NCBI RefSeq assembly: GCF_900451005.1
Contig: NZ_UGIB01000001.1
Location: forward strand, 1,240,001 to 1,304,000
Source: Helicobacter fennelliae
GTDB taxonomy: Bacteria; Campylobacterota; Campylobacteria; Campylobacterales; Helicobacteraceae
DNA length: 64,000 bases
Direction: 5' to 3'
The notes beneath the pieces were generated by a model. The model made no database searches, was not told the DNA's origin, and worked only from the letters and a program-made list of their open reading frames with translations. Below are positions 17,127 to 27,786 of this stretch, in pieces. Position 1 is the first letter of the stretch; every line of letters starts with the position of its first letter. A program made the translations under genes and the position numbers.

Positions 17127-18566
17127 TCATTGTAGCTTCTCTTTTAATAGCTCATTCACACGCACGGGGTTTGCGCCTTTAGCGTTTTTCATCACCTGCC
17201 CTACAAAAAAGCTAAAAAGCTTGTCTTTGCCGGCTTTGTATTCAGAGATCTTATCAGGGTTAGCGCTTAGCACAGAATCGATTGCATTTATTAGCGCGCT
17301 ATCATCATTTACCTGCGCTAGCCCCAAAGATTCTATAAGCTTATCGACATCGCCACCTTTTTGCGCCACCAGCACATCAAGGATTTCTTTGCCACTTTTG
17401 CCGCTTATCTGCCCACCCTCTACGCGCGCCACAAGGACACTCAAGGTTTTAGAATCTATTCCGCAAGATTCTATGGTGTTTTCACCCTTAAGCCTGCCTA
17501 AAAGCTCGTTTGTGAGCCAGTTTTGCGCTCCTTTTGCGCTCACGCCAGATTCTAGCATTTGCTCAAAGTAGCGCGCAAGTTCCACGCTTGAGATAAGCAC
17601 GCGCGCATCGGCTTCTTTTAGCCCTAGCTCAGTGCAGTAGCGCACGCATTTTTCATCGGGCATTTCAGGGATCGCGCGCCCCTCGCTCATTAGCTTTTCA
17701 TCAATATACACCGGCAGCAAATCCGGCTCTGGGAAATAGCGATAGTCCGCCGCCTCTTCCTTACCGCGCATTGATCGCGTCGCGCCTTTTGTCGTATCAA
17801 AAAGCCTAGTCTCTTGCACCACCTCGACTTCATACTTGCCATCTTCCCACGCCTCGCACTGGCGCGCCACCTCGTAGTCGATTGCTTTTTGGATAAATTT
17901 AAAGGAGTTGAGATTTTTTATCTCCACGCGCGTGTAGAGTTTAGAATCTCCCTTAGGGCGGATAGAGACATTTGCATCGCAACGGAAGCTCCCTTCTTGC
18001 ATATTCGCATCGCTTATGCCTAAAAAGCGCACGATTGAGTGCAGTTTTTTAAGATACGCCACCGCCTCGTTAGAATCTCGCATATCAGGCTCGCTGACGA
18101 TCTCTAATAGCGGCGTGCAGGCGCGGTTTAGATCAACCTTTGAGATTTCCCCCTCATGGATATTCTTGCCCGCGTCCTCCTCTAAGTGTGCGCGCGTGAT
18201 GCCTATGCGCTTTTTTTCACCCTCACACTCGATTTCAAGACTGCCACGCCCCACGATTGGGATCTCATATTGGCTAATCTGGTAGGCTTTGGGCAAGTCG
18301 GGGTAGAAGTAGTTTTTGCGCGCAAAGATTGAGTTTTGATTAATCTGCGCATTCACCGCTGTGCCAAAAGAGATGGCTTTTTTGACCGCTTCGATGTTAA
18401 GAGTTGGCAGCGCGCCGGGCAGTCCTAGGCAGGTGGGGCAGACATTGGTATTTGGCGCTTCTCCAAAGCTTGTGGCACAAGAGCAAAAAATCTTTGTCGC
18501 GGTGTTTAGCTGCACATGCACTTCAAGCCCGATGATGGTTTCAAACGATGAGTTTTGGGTAGTCAT
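17127..18566 (-). CDS. gatB: Asp-tRNA(Asn)/Glu-tRNA(Gln) amidotransferase subunit B
   Basis: GatB binds mischarged Glu-tRNA(Gln) or Asp-tRNA(Asn) and amidates it, using ammonia from GatA. Helicobacter needs this route because it makes Gln-tRNA and Asn-tRNA indirectly. The sequence shows [52 protein letters not shown] and the YqeY-like tail, with full 479-residue length. The ribosome site AAAGGAG precedes the ATG, whose first bases overlap the M16-like gene end by four. It is the last of bamA-mqnC-M16-gatB. Its base composition is GC-rich compared with neighbours. Confidence 0.97.
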   Translation of the reverse strand: MTTQNSSFETIIGLEVHVQLNTATKIFCSCATSFGEAPNTNVCPTCLGLPGALPTLNIEAVKKAISFGTAVNAQINQNSIFARKNYFYPDLPKAYQISQYEIPIVGRGSLEIECEGEKKRIGITRAHLEEDAGKNIHEGEISKVDLNRACTPLLEIVSEPDMRDSNEAVAYLKKLHSIVRFLGISDANMQEGSFRCDANVSIRPKGDSKLYTRVEIKNLNSFKFIQKAIDYEVARQCEAWEDGKYEVEVVQETRLFDTTKGATRSMRGKEEAADYRYFPEPDLLPVYIDEKLMSEGRAIPEMPDEKCVRYCTELGLKEADARVLISSVELARYFEQMLESGVSAKGAQNWLTNELLGRLKGENTIESCGIDSKTLSVLVARVEGGQISGKSGKEILDVLVAQKGGDVDKLIESLGLAQVNDDSALINAIDSVLSANPDKISEYKAGKDKLFSFFVGQVMKNAKGANPVRVNELLKEKLQ

Positions 18567-19954
18567 TTTTGCTCCTTTTTTGGTTTTTGTGATGACTTTG
18601 TGGGTGTTTTTGCTGTTTTGGCAAGCGATTGGCTAGAATCTTGTTTTGATTTCGCGCTTTTTGCTTCAGCAGTGATGATAGCAAAGGTTAAGTTATTGAT
18701 TTCTGTGTGTTGCTTGATGTAAGCATTAAGCGTGGCAAGATCAAGATTTTGGATTTGTTGGAGCTGGGTAGCATTAAAATCTAGTGGCAAACCATTGTAA
18801 TAGAATATAAATTTTGCCCCTAATCGTTGCGATAATGTCTCATTACGCAAAGGTTCGCTACCAAGCAAAAAGCTTTTTGCTGCGTCAAGTTCTTTTTGGG
18901 TTACGCCATTTTTGACAAAATCTGCAATCACTTCTTTGACAACTTTGATCGCTTCATCTTGAGATTCTAGCTTTGTTTGGAGATAGCCACTTGCGTAAGA
19001 GACAAGAGGGCGCGTGGTAAAGCTGATATATGCAGAATACGCCAAACCTCGCTTCACACGCACTTCTTCCATAAGGCGAGAGCCAAAACCGCTAGAGCCA
19101 AGTATAAAACTTGCGACTTTGGCAAGGTAGCTCTCTTTTGCCAAATCATTGACAATCAATGGTGAGCCAAAATAAATATAGGCTTGCTTTGTTGGTGCGT
19201 GCTTAATCATCGTGCTTGGGGTAGGATTAATCGTAAAATGGAGACGATCATATTGTGTGCCATTTGGGAGTTGCTCTAGGATTTTGGATAGTTTTTTGAG
19301 CGTAGATGAGACATCAATATCTCCGCCAACGACAATAATCAATCGCTTGAGTTGCAGGGCTTGATTGATTGAGTTTTTTATATCATCAAGCGTGTAGCTT
19401 TGGATTTGCTCTGGAGTGCCAAGCTTTGGGTATGCAAGAGGTGTGAGCGCAAAAAGCTTAGAATCTAAAAGCTCATCAGCGAGATAATCAAAATCATCTT
19501 GATTATTGAGGATTTGTGAGATGATCGCAGTTTTGGATTTTTGGAGGGCTTGAGTGGTGAGGTTTGGATCTGTGAGGAGATCGCCTAGCATTTGGATAGC
19601 TCTAGATTCTTCTTCTTTGAGATAATCAAGCTGAAAAGAAAGTGTTTCATTGCCACCTGAAACATACAAAGAGATTGCTTTTTGCTCTAATGCTTTTGCA
19701 AATTCTACGCTTCCTAATGTTTTTGTGCCTTCATTGAGGAGTTGATTACGTAATGCGCTAAGTCCTAGATTCTGGCTAGAATTTAGTGTGCCACCACCTT
19801 GAAAGACAAGCTGAATATGCCCGATTGGGATAATCCCTGATTGCTCATAAATAACAGGAATGGAAATGGTGTTGATTGTTATTTCTTGTAATCCACTTGT
19901 ATGCTTTGCCATAAGTGCTCCTATCATCAAAAATAAAGTCCAAATAATTCTCAT
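18563..19954 (-). CDS. M16 peptidase-like exported protein without the zinc motif
   Basis: The 463-residue protein has an N-terminal signal ([16 protein letters not shown]) and the fold of the M16 (pitrilysin/processing-peptidase) family: [30 protein letters not shown] in domain 1 and [23 protein letters not shown] in domain 2. At the position of the metal-binding HxxEH, active members read H-x2-E-H, whereas this protein reads SALRNQLL. It is therefore predicted to lack catalytic zinc, like the inactive partner of two-subunit M16 enzymes. A Lys/Ser-rich tail (about residues 430-463) follows. It is encoded next to bamA, as in other Helicobacter. Confidence 0.88.
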   Translation of the reverse strand: MRIIWTLFLMIGALMAKHTSGLQEITINTISIPVIYEQSGIIPIGHIQLVFQGGGTLNSSQNLGLSALRNQLLNEGTKTLGSVEFAKALEQKAISLYVSGGNETLSFQLDYLKEEESRAIQMLGDLLTDPNLTTQALQKSKTAIISQILNNQDDFDYLADELLDSKLFALTPLAYPKLGTPEQIQSYTLDDIKNSINQALQLKRLIIVVGGDIDVSSTLKKLSKILEQLPNGTQYDRLHFTINPTPSTMIKHAPTKQAYIYFGSPLIVNDLAKESYLAKVASFILGSSGFGSRLMEEVRVKRGLAYSAYISFTTRPLVSYASGYLQTKLESQDEAIKVVKEVIADFVKNGVTQKELDAAKSFLLGSEPLRNETLSQRLGAKFIFYYNGLPLDFNATQLQQIQNLDLATLNAYIKQHTEINNLTFAIITAEAKSAKSKQDSSQSLAKTAKTPTKSSQKPKKEQK

Positions 19955-19991
19955 CTAAGCCTCCGATACTCTCTCTTTAAGTCTTAACCTC

Positions 19992-21038
19992 TTAAAACCT
20001 CTCTAAAATCTCATACGCTGTATTGCGTTTTGCGGGGAGTTCATCTATATCTTTGATAAGCGTAATCATTTCAGCTTGATTCATAGAATTTCTCGCACCT
20101 GCGGCTGCTACGACATTTTCTTCCATCATCGTGCTTCCTAAGTCATTCGCACCAAAAAGCAATGCCAACTGCCCGATATGGCTTCCTTGCGTAACCCAGC
20201 TACTTTGGATATTTGGGATATTATCAAGATAAAGCCTCGAGCAAGCCAAAAGCCGTAAATAGCGATTAGAGCTTGCTTTGTGGAGATGAGGGAATTCTTT
20301 TTGCAAGGGCGTATTATCAGGCTGAAAGCTCCATAAGATAAATGCGCGAAAGCCATGTGTTTCATCTTGTAAATCGCGGATTCTGCGCCAATGCTCAATC
20401 ACATCTTCATCATTATCCACGCTTCCAAACATCATTGTTGCGGTAGATTTTATATCGAGTTTGTGGGCTTGTCTATGCACTTCTATCCATTCATCAGAAT
20501 CTAGCTTGCGTGGGGCGATAATATCGCGCACCCTATCGCTTAAAATCTCCGCCCCAGCGCCAGGAATTGAGCTAAGCCCTGCTTTTTTGAGGCGCGCCAA
20601 TACTTCAGGAATGCTTAAATGCGAAACTTTGGCGATGTAGTTAATCTCGATTGCTGAGAATCCATGGATTGTGATTTGTGGGTATTTTTTGGCGATATGG
20701 CTGACTAAGTCTTCGTAATAATCGATTTTGAGCTTTGGATGCACGCCACCTTGAAACAGAATCTGCGTGCCACCGATTGCTAATAATTCATCAATTTTTC
20801 TATCGATTTCTTCAAAGCTTAAAATATACTCGCCTTTCTCGCCGATTCTGCGCTTAAAAGCACAGAATTTACAATCCACCCAGCAGATATTTGTATAATT
20901 GATATTTCTATCCACGATGAAAGTCGTAATTTTGTCTTTGTGGAGTTCAAGCTTGACTTGAGTTGCCATTTTGCCTAAATCCCTAAGAGAAGCGTTTTTC
21001 ATCAAATCCGCGATTTCTGTGTCGCTATATCGTTTCAT
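19992..21038 (-). CDS. mqnC: cyclic dehypoxanthinyl futalosine synthase (radical SAM)
   Basis: MqnC is a radical-SAM enzyme that cyclises dehypoxanthinyl futalosine in the futalosine route to menaquinone. The cluster motif is CWVDCKFCAF (C-x3-C-x2-C) near residue 52-60. It is followed by GGTQILFQGGVHPKLKIDYYE, IPGAGAEILSDRVR and TATMMFGSV, and the length of 348 is typical. The ribosome site AAAGGG precedes the ATG. It sits 38 bases before the M16-like gene and 65 bases after bamA. The next enzyme, MqnD, is encoded at 6796-7656. Confidence 0.95.
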   Translation of the reverse strand: MKRYSDTEIADLMKNASLRDLGKMATQVKLELHKDKITTFIVDRNINYTNICWVDCKFCAFKRRIGEKGEYILSFEEIDRKIDELLAIGGTQILFQGGVHPKLKIDYYEDLVSHIAKKYPQITIHGFSAIEINYIAKVSHLSIPEVLARLKKAGLSSIPGAGAEILSDRVRDIIAPRKLDSDEWIEVHRQAHKLDIKSTATMMFGSVDNDEDVIEHWRRIRDLQDETHGFRAFILWSFQPDNTPLQKEFPHLHKASSNRYLRLLACSRLYLDNIPNIQSSWVTQGSHIGQLALLFGANDLGSTMMEENVVAAAGARNSMNQAEMITLIKDIDELPAKRNTAYEILERF

Positions 21039-21102
21039 TTTTACCCTTTTTATTTATTTTACTCATTTGTTTTTTGTCTTCATTGTGCCAAATTGTGCCA
21101 AG

Positions 21103-23538
21103 CTAAAACCGCGTTCCCATTGAGAATTCAAAATTTGATGTGTAGTCTGTATTTTTTTCATTAAATCGCTTAATCGGAAAGATAAGCACAATAGGACCCA
21201 TTGGCGATACCCATTCTATCGCAAGCCCAATAGAAGCACGCCATTCAAGATTGTGTCGTCCTGCGCCTAGAATTCCATAGTTTTTGAAATCAGCTCGCCC
21301 GTTGCCATCGGCTTTGAAAGTCAAAAACCCATAATCAGCAAACAACGCTAAGCGCATTTTGGCAGCCTCTAAGACTCCATAGCTTAGCTCAACAGAATTT
21401 GTAAACATTCCATCTCCGCCGACCCAAAGCCCATATTCATCAAAAGGCGTAACAGATCCTGCTCTAAATCCGCGAATAGTTGTTATCCCGCCCATATAAA
21501 ATGCCGCATTCAAAGGCAAAAAGTCTTCTTTATTATAGCGGAAGATGTAGCCACCTTGGACTTTGTAACGCGCGATAAGATCGATACCGATTAGGGATTT
21601 GAGATGATAATATAAGCCCATTTTGGCATACGCTTTGACATTGTGCACATCTCCGCCAATTCCTGCAAACTGCGCATAGGCTGAAGCGATGACACCATTT
21701 TTGGGGAAGTAATAATCATCTGTATTGTCAAAGTTGATACTTGGTGAAAGTGATGAAGTGATAGGGAGATTATGATTGTCTTTCCAGATTCCAGTAACGG
21801 CTATGGTTTGATCGCCAGCTGTTGCTGTGCCTACAATTTCGTTTTGTGAAGCATAGAATCTCGCATAAATTGGGCTTGTAAAATCCGAAGTTTTGACAAT
21901 ATTTATATCATATCCTAATGAAACGCGCAAAGTCGGTGTCAGCAATCGCCCAGCACTAATGCTAAATCCACCGCTTTGCTCGATGTATTGGTAGTTGATA
22001 TAGTAATTTCCATAAATGCTTCCAGATGTCGAAAATCGAGAATCAAAGATTCTAGGATTTGTAAGTGTGATATTTCCTGAAAATTGTCGCCCATTAAATT
22101 TTCTTGTTTGTCCAAAATATGAATAGTTATAGCTTTGTCCTGTTCCTGTGGATATATTGGCATAAATACTTCCGCTTTGTCCTGTTCCAAAGAGATTGCG
22201 CTCGCTAATTGAGCCATTAATCATAAGCCCACCATAGCTTCCATATCCTAAGCCTAATTGTAATTGCCCTGTGCGCCCTTCTTTGACCGTGATAAGCAAA
22301 TCCATAGAATCCTCACTAATCCTGCGCTCATCGATTTTGACACTATCAAAAAACCCAAGTCTTTTAAGTGCGTTTTCGGATTCTGCGATCTTGCTAAGGC
22401 TATACTGATCGCCGGGCGCAAGCAGAATCTCGCGGCGGATAATGCGATCACCTGTGCGGGTATTACCAGAAATAAGCACATCACTAATATGCACTTTATC
22501 GCCGGTTTGGATATGATATAGCACTTTGACTTTTGCGTTTGTTTCATCTTTGTCTAAATCCGGACGCACTTGCGCAAACGCATAGCCCTTATCAGCGACA
22601 AGTCGCTTCAAAGTTTGCGCATCAGCGCGGAGATCCTCGATATTAAACACAGCATTGACTTTGACGCTTGTGGCTTTTTTGAGGGTTTGGAGAGGAATAA
22701 TATCTTTATCAATATCAATTTCTATATCACTCACGCTATATTGCGTGCCTTCTTTGATTTTATAATACAGCGAAGCGGTGAGATTATTAAAATTTGCGCT
22801 CAAAAATGGAGCTGAAACATTCGCATCTAAAAATCCATTACGCATATAAACATCTTGGATTCTAAGGCTATCATACTCAAGCTCTTGCAGGCGCAATTTA
22901 CCATCATTAAGCCCCCACATCCAGCCCATAAAATCTCGCTCTTTGTTTGCACTCAAAGATTCTAGTGTGGATTGCTTAAGCTTTTTGCGCCCTTCATAGA
23001 ATGCTTTTGTGATGAGGATATTATCTCCGCGATTAACATTAAAGATAATCGCATATGCGTTGTCATTGACTTTTGTAAGATTCTGCTCGATGATAGAGCC
23101 ATAATAGCCTTGATATTCAAGAATGGTTTTGAGCGTATTTTTGGCACGATCAAGCTTTTGATCATCGAAAGTTTCGCCCTTTTTGATACCCATTTGTGTG
23201 TAGAGGGTTTGTTTTTCTTGATCGCTTCCATAGCCTTTGATTTCTATGCTTGCGACGCGAGGCTTTTCGGTGAAGTGAAAGGTGAGCTTTCCGCCATCAG
23301 CTGAAGTAGGATCAAAAGTCGCATAAATATCTCGAAAGTAGCCCTGCCTAAAAAACGCCAAAATCGCAGAATCTATTTTTGCCTCATTAAACTCATCGCC
23401 GATTTTTATATTTGATACTTCATCAGCAAGCATAGAAGAGAGCGATTGCAATCCTAAATATTCTATTTGGGTGATTTGTTTGGCATTGATGATACTCAAA
23501 GCGCATAAACTGCATATCAAAACAATTTTATTAAACAC
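21103..23538 (-). CDS. bamA: outer-membrane protein assembly factor BamA
   Basis: BamA inserts beta-barrel proteins into the outer membrane. The 811-residue protein has a signal sequence ([19 protein letters not shown]), about five POTRA modules up to near residue 400 (for example [20 protein letters not shown]) and a C-terminal barrel. The barrel has the conserved [21 protein letters not shown] (the lid-lock VRGF/Y-type segment) and the terminal FEFSMGTRF ending in Phe. The start codon is GTG (23538-23536) with AAGGGG upstream. It is the first gene of bamA-mqnC-M16-gatB. Confidence 0.95.
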   Translation of the reverse strand: MFNKIVLICSLCALSIINAKQITQIEYLGLQSLSSMLADEVSNIKIGDEFNEAKIDSAILAFFRQGYFRDIYATFDPTSADGGKLTFHFTEKPRVASIEIKGYGSDQEKQTLYTQMGIKKGETFDDQKLDRAKNTLKTILEYQGYYGSIIEQNLTKVNDNAYAIIFNVNRGDNILITKAFYEGRKKLKQSTLESLSANKERDFMGWMWGLNDGKLRLQELEYDSLRIQDVYMRNGFLDANVSAPFLSANFNNLTASLYYKIKEGTQYSVSDIEIDIDKDIIPLQTLKKATSVKVNAVFNIEDLRADAQTLKRLVADKGYAFAQVRPDLDKDETNAKVKVLYHIQTGDKVHISDVLISGNTRTGDRIIRREILLAPGDQYSLSKIAESENALKRLGFFDSVKIDERRISEDSMDLLITVKEGRTGQLQLGLGYGSYGGLMINGSISERNLFGTGQSGSIYANISTGTGQSYNYSYFGQTRKFNGRQFSGNITLTNPRIFDSRFSTSGSIYGNYYINYQYIEQSGGFSISAGRLLTPTLRVSLGYDINIVKTSDFTSPIYARFYASQNEIVGTATAGDQTIAVTGIWKDNHNLPITSSLSPSINFDNTDDYYFPKNGVIASAYAQFAGIGGDVHNVKAYAKMGLYYHLKSLIGIDLIARYKVQGGYIFRYNKEDFLPLNAAFYMGGITTIRGFRAGSVTPFDEYGLWVGGDGMFTNSVELSYGVLEAAKMRLALFADYGFLTFKADGNGRADFKNYGILGAGRHNLEWRASIGLAIEWVSPMGPIVLIFPIKRFNEKNTDYTSNFEFSMGTRF

Positions 23539-23847
23539 GAAACCCCTTAATTTTAAAAATTGAATTATACAAATCTAAGGTATTAATTTAGCTTAAAATA
23601 TCAAAGTTTGATTCCTGTTTGGTCTTGAATTTAGGATATTCTTATAAAGTTTTATAAATGATAGATTCTAGATTCTAGTTTCCAGAGAATCTAAATCCTC
23701 TCTTTTTGCTTCTTTTTGCAGATTGCTTCGTTTAGCTCATTGCGACGCACGAAAAGTGCGACTCACTGCTAAACTTGCAAAACTACAAAAATAAGCTAAA
23801 AATAGAGAATTTTTTATGTGTTATTGCGTTTGCATAGATTCTAGAAT
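23539..23847. other. 309-base gap holding one copy of a long dispersed repeat
   Basis: No gene is seen between xseA (minus) and bamA (minus). It contains the repeat at 23692-23816 and several AGAATCT/AGATTCT words, and the upstream part carries the bamA promoter, which I cannot place. Confidence 0.65.
23692..23816 (+). repeat. about 125-base dispersed repeat, copy A
   Basis: It runs from TAAATCCTCTCTTTTTGCTTC to AAAATAGAGAATTTTTT. A near-identical copy lies inverted at 49028-49153. Both hold GCAGATTGCTTC, CTCATT or CATTGCGAC and TTGCAAAACTACAAAAATAAGC in the same order and spacing. The middle (CGCAC-GAAAA-GTGCG here) is the variable part. Confidence 0.85.
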
Positions 23848-25101
23848 CTAACTTTGCTGAATTGAAATAATCTCAGCCTTTGCTTCCATCACGTCATCGC
23901 AAAGCTCTATAATATCGCCATTATGGAGTTTATCAAGCGTTTTTATCGCTTTATTTATGGAGATTTGGACGTATCCATTATGGATCTTGTTTTGAGGATT
24001 GAGCGCGCTAAGCTCTTTGTGGAGGGATTGGAGGATAAAGCTTTGGCGCATTAGAGCTGATTCAAAGCTTATATGCAGGAGATTTGGGGCGATTTCTTTT
24101 GATTTTTTGATGAAAAATTGCTGCATTATCAAATGCAAAAAACTAAAGCATTCTGTAATGTCTTGCTGTGCTTTTTGGAGTTTTGCTTGATAGCTGATAC
24201 TTTGGTAGAGTTGCTGAAGTGTGGCGAGTTGTTTTTGCTTGTGTGAAAAAAACTGCGTGATTTGGGATTCAAAATGCTCCGTGATACTATCAAGATTTTG
24301 GAGCCATTCTTTAGAATCTGGCAAAACCATCTCCATACAAGCCGAAGGTGTCGGTGCGCGCAAATCAGCCACAAAATCGCTAATCACAAAATCTATCTCA
24401 TGCCCTACCGCAGAGATTATAGGCGTTTTGGCGTTATAGATCGCATCAGCGACTATTTCTTCATTAAAAGCCCACAAATCCTCTTTGCTTCCACCACCAC
24501 GCGCGATGATGATGATGTCAAAAGCCTGTTTTGTGCCAAAAAAACTATCAGCAAATTGGATATTATTTGCGAGCATAAATTTGGATTCTGCGCCTTGCAC
24601 GAGCGTGTCAATAGCCACGATAGAGATAAGATTCCAGCGCGATTTTGCGACTCTTAGCATATCTTGGAGGGCAGCACCTGTGAGAGAGGTTAGGATAGCT
24701 ATTTTTTTGGGAAATGGTGGAATGGATTTTTTATTTTCAAAATAGCCTTTGGATTTGAGTTTGGCTTTGAGGAGCTCGTATGCCTTGGCAAGATCGCCCG
24801 CACCACTTGGCGTAAGCGATGAGCAGAGAATCTGATATTCACCCCTTGGGCTATACACGCTAAGTCCCCCACAAGCGATTATTTTTTGTCCGTTTGTAGG
24901 CGTGAAATTTAGCGATTTGGTATTGCCTTTAAACATCACACATCGAATGCTGCTTTCTTCATCTTTGAGGCTAAAATAAATATGCCCGCTTGTGTGAATC
25001 GTGCAGTTGCTTATCTCACCTTCAACGCGCACTTCCAAAAAGGTGCTCTCAAGCAAGGCTTTGATTTGCGCATTTAGAGAGCTTACGCTAAGAGGCTTCA
25101 T
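23848..25101 (-). CDS. xseA: exodeoxyribonuclease VII large subunit
   Basis: XseA with XseB forms exonuclease VII, which degrades single-stranded DNA in repair. The 417-residue sequence has the N-terminal OB-fold (VEGEISNCTIHTSGHIYFSLKDEES), the catalytic domain (IAILTSLTGAALQDML, IIIARGGGSKEDLWAFNEE, PIISAVGHEIDFVISDFVADLRAPTPS) and the coiled-coil region with C-terminal GYVQI. The ATG overlaps the rseP stop (ATGA), so it is coupled to rseP. All expected motifs are present. Confidence 0.96.
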   Translation of the reverse strand: MKPLSVSSLNAQIKALLESTFLEVRVEGEISNCTIHTSGHIYFSLKDEESSIRCVMFKGNTKSLNFTPTNGQKIIACGGLSVYSPRGEYQILCSSLTPSGAGDLAKAYELLKAKLKSKGYFENKKSIPPFPKKIAILTSLTGAALQDMLRVAKSRWNLISIVAIDTLVQGAESKFMLANNIQFADSFFGTKQAFDIIIIARGGGSKEDLWAFNEEIVADAIYNAKTPIISAVGHEIDFVISDFVADLRAPTPSACMEMVLPDSKEWLQNLDSITEHFESQITQFFSHKQKQLATLQQLYQSISYQAKLQKAQQDITECFSFLHLIMQQFFIKKSKEIAPNLLHISFESALMRQSFILQSLHKELSALNPQNKIHNGYVQISINKAIKTLDKLHNGDIIELCDDVMEAKAEIISIQQS

Positions 25102-26435
25102 CGCATAAGCCTTATGATGTCATTATAAGTGCCTAGAATCATCAAAAAAATAAGTATGCCAAACCCAGCTGCACTTAGTCGATAAAGCATTTTTTGGCTG
25201 ATAGGTTTGCGCATTATGCCCTCATACAGACAAAACAAAATCTGTCCACCATCAAGGGCAGGAATAGGCAGGAGATTAAGCACAGCAAGATTGACAGAGA
25301 TAAGTGCCACAAGAAGCAAAAACGCGCTCATACCACTTGGCGCAATATCTGCCATTACATTTACAATGCCTACAACCCCGCCAACTTGCTCAAGTGGCAC
25401 GACTCCGATGATGAGTTTTTGTAATCCTTGAAAAATAAGACTAGCGGATTTTTTGGTCTCACAAAACGCATACTCAAGAAGCTCAAATCCCCTAAAATGC
25501 AGCACGCCAATATCGCCATTTGATCGCACTCCAATCATTGGTCGATAAATGGTTTCATTAAATATCGAGGTGGCTTTCATAAGCTTTGGCGTTATGGTTG
25601 TGTGGATAATCTCTGTGCCTCGCTTGAGGGTGAGTGCTAGTGGGGTAGATTCTAAAAGTGGGGCAGAATCTAAAAAATGGCGAGCAGAATCTGAAGCAAT
25701 AGAATCTGAAGTGAAACCAGAAGCAGAATCTAAAGTGAGGCTAGAGGCAGGATTACTAGAATCTATATGAGAATCTACACTAGATTTTTTGGATTCTATG
25801 ATTTTAGATTCTGCAAATCCAGAATCTATGGAATCCAGACTAGAATTTGGCTTAGAATCTGTGTGGGCGGTTTTAGATTCTGCGTTTATTTTGGATTCTG
25901 CACCAGCCATGCTAGAATCTACACGAGTTGTTTGAGATTCTAAAATCGCTTCATTGAGATCCTCCCAGCTTTTGATTTGTCGGTTGTTGATGCTAATGAT
26001 TATATCGCCTTTTTGGATTCCAGCAAGCTGCGCAGGAGAATTAGCACTCACTTCTCCAATCGTTGGCAAAAGTGTCTTTACGCCCATAAATCCAACGATA
26101 CCATATAAGCCAAATGCTAAGATGAAGTTAAAAAATACCCCAGCAAAAAGAATGATGATTTTTTGCCATGTTTTTTTGGAGGTGTAGCTATCGCTATCAG
26201 GGTTTGATTCTAAAGGGTTAAGATCGTTTTGTCCTTTGAGCTTGACATAGCCACCAAGCGGAATGAGCGAGAGCGCGTATTGGGTATTTGCGATAGTTTT
26301 TGTGATAAGCTTTGGTCCAAATCCAATGCTAAAAGTCTCAACCCTAACACCAAAGATTTTGGCTGCGCTAAAATGTCCTAGCTCGTGAAAAAATATCAAA
26401 AAACAAAGAGCTATAATCGCTTCGACAAAACCCAT
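25098..26435 (-). CDS. rseP: RIP-type site-2 metalloprotease with low-complexity insert in the PDZ domain
   Basis: RseP-type proteases cut transmembrane substrates inside the inner membrane. The zinc site HELGH (residues 17-21) is in the first transmembrane helix and the second ligand motif NLLPIPALDGG is in the third. The single PDZ domain starts near residue 122 (PTIGEVSANSPAQLAGIQKGDIIISINN). It is interrupted at about 166-263 by roughly 98 residues of AESK, LDS and ESK units, then resumes with LALTLKRGTEI. The usual length is about 350, so the insert accounts for the excess to 445. One-base overlap with pgsA and four-base overlap with xseA indicate an operon. Confidence 0.93.
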   Translation of the reverse strand: MGFVEAIIALCFLIFFHELGHFSAAKIFGVRVETFSIGFGPKLITKTIANTQYALSLIPLGGYVKLKGQNDLNPLESNPDSDSYTSKKTWQKIIILFAGVFFNFILAFGLYGIVGFMGVKTLLPTIGEVSANSPAQLAGIQKGDIIISINNRQIKSWEDLNEAILESQTTRVDSSMAGAESKINAESKTAHTDSKPNSSLDSIDSGFAESKIIESKKSSVDSHIDSSNPASSLTLDSASGFTSDSIASDSARHFLDSAPLLESTPLALTLKRGTEIIHTTITPKLMKATSIFNETIYRPMIGVRSNGDIGVLHFRGFELLEYAFCETKKSASLIFQGLQKLIIGVVPLEQVGGVVGIVNVMADIAPSGMSAFLLLVALISVNLAVLNLLPIPALDGGQILFCLYEGIMRKPISQKMLYRLSAAGFGILIFLMILGTYNDIIRLMR

Positions 26436-26977
26436 TATTTCATACTTTTGTAGTATTTTATGCTGTAATCAATGCCCGAATAAAACGTGATAAAAGTCGC
26501 TAACCACAACAAAAAAGTGCCTCCGGGGAAAAAATCCGCAAGCAAAAACGCAATAGCGGCAATTTGTGCGCCTGTTTTGTATTTGCCAAGATTGCTTGCA
26601 GCGATTGATTGCCCAGAGCTAGCGACGACAACACGCAATCCTGTGATAAAAAACTCTCTACTTAAGATAATAAATACAGCCCAAGGGTTTGCCCTCTCTA
26701 TCAACAAAAGCCCGATAAAAGCACTCAAAATAAGCATTTTGTCAGCGAGTGGGTCAAACACTTCGCCAAAGATTGATTTGAGATTGTAGTTTCTAGCGAT
26801 ATAGCCATCAAAAAAATCCGTCAATGAGGCGATACAAAAAATAATACACGCAAAAAAATTTACCCAGCTTGAATCCACCCAATGTGGCAAAAATAAATCA
26901 CTATGCAGTAAAAATAAAAGAAGAAAAATAGCCAAAAAAATACGGCATAAAGTAAGAGCGTTTGGTAAATTTTTCAT
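26435..26977 (-). CDS. pgsA: CDP-diacylglycerol-glycerol-3-phosphate 3-phosphatidyltransferase
   Basis: PgsA makes phosphatidylglycerophosphate, the precursor of phosphatidylglycerol and cardiolipin, in the inner membrane. The CDP-alcohol phosphotransferase motif D-x2-D-G-x2-A-R-x8-G-x3-D-x3-D is complete: TDFFDGYIARNYNLKSIFGEVFDPLADK. Length (180) and about five transmembrane helices are typical. The ribosome site is weak. It is the first gene of pgsA-rseP-xseA, with one base of overlap to rseP. Confidence 0.95.
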   Translation of the reverse strand: MKNLPNALTLCRIFLAIFLLLFLLHSDLFLPHWVDSSWVNFFACIIFCIASLTDFFDGYIARNYNLKSIFGEVFDPLADKMLILSAFIGLLLIERANPWAVFIILSREFFITGLRVVVASSGQSIAASNLGKYKTGAQIAAIAFLLADFFPGGTFLLWLATFITFYSGIDYSIKYYKSMK

Positions 26978-27182
26978 TGTTTTTTTATGATTCTTTCATT
27001 ATTATTGATTTTATTTTTTTATTACTTTTATTTTTGACTGCCATTGCTAATAAATGCGACATTCTCAAAAGTCTCATTCTAATGCTATTTAAGCTTTGTT
27101 TTGTGTTTGCTTCATTGCTTCATGATGTGGATTCCAAAAGCACAAGAAAGCATAAGAAAAAGCACAAAAAGCAAAGCTTGGT

Positions 27183-27428
27183 TTAGTTCTCTTGCAGATT
27201 GTTTTCTTGCAAATCTATCTCTTGTGCCATAGACATAAATGTTTGCACATCATGTTCGAGGTTACTAATAATAGATGAGTCAATCAGCCCCGAGAATCTT
27301 TTTAGGATTTGATAGGTTTTAGAGTCTGCGCTTTGTCGGATTAGATCAAGCTGCTTTTGACTGATATTTGGCAGGGATTTAAATAGATTCCTTAAGTGTC
27401 TATACGGAATGCCTCTTTTTGTTTTCAT
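27183..27428 (-). CDS. small conserved-looking hypothetical protein
   Basis: I do not recognise this 81-residue cytoplasmic protein (MKTKRGIPYRHLRNLFKSLP start). An AAAGGA site nine bases before the ATG supports it as a real gene. It is predicted to be helical with a basic N-terminal half and an acidic C-terminus. It lies upstream of pgsA on the same strand but 205 bases away. Confidence 0.6.
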   Translation of the reverse strand: MKTKRGIPYRHLRNLFKSLPNISQKQLDLIRQSADSKTYQILKRFSGLIDSSIISNLEHDVQTFMSMAQEIDLQENNLQEN

Positions 27429-27786
27429 TACAATCCTTTAAGCTAAATTTATTTAGAGTAGTAAAAAATGAATAGCATTGTATCTTTTTTATCTTAAATT
27501 TTGATTCTAATTTGGTCTGAATTGAGAATTTGTAAAGATTTTAGTGTTTTGTAGCGCGAGTTTATTGTTTGAGATTTTGTGAATTTAGCTTCAAAAATTA
27601 TGACAATTTGATAAATTTTAATTATTTTTTAGCGTATAGATATTGTTTGTGCTATAATTCAAGCCTTACAGTTTTTGAGTCATATTATATATAGAGATAG
27701 AGTTTTTGGGATTTGGTAGGTTCTAAGCCATATCAGATATTTAAGGATTGCGTGATTTAAGGTAATAAACAAAAAAGGAATACAAA
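27429..27786. other. 358-base AT-rich intergenic gap between divergent genes
   Basis: No gene or repeat is seen. It contains the promoter of the SIMPL-like gene (TATAAT at 27653-27658) and presumably that of the small minus-strand gene. Confidence 0.6.
27653..27658 (+). promoter_or_regulatory. -10 element TATAAT upstream of the SIMPL-like gene
   Basis: GTGCTATAATTC has a perfect -10. It lies 129 bases before the start codon, so the transcript would have a long leader or another promoter lies closer. Confidence 0.5.

Noticed and set aside
26962-27186. 74-codon plus-strand frame with a basic Lys/His tail between pgsA and the next gene
   Set aside because: It overlaps the pgsA start, has no ribosome site, and runs against both neighbours. 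The hydrophobic composition is what AT-rich DNA gives by chance.
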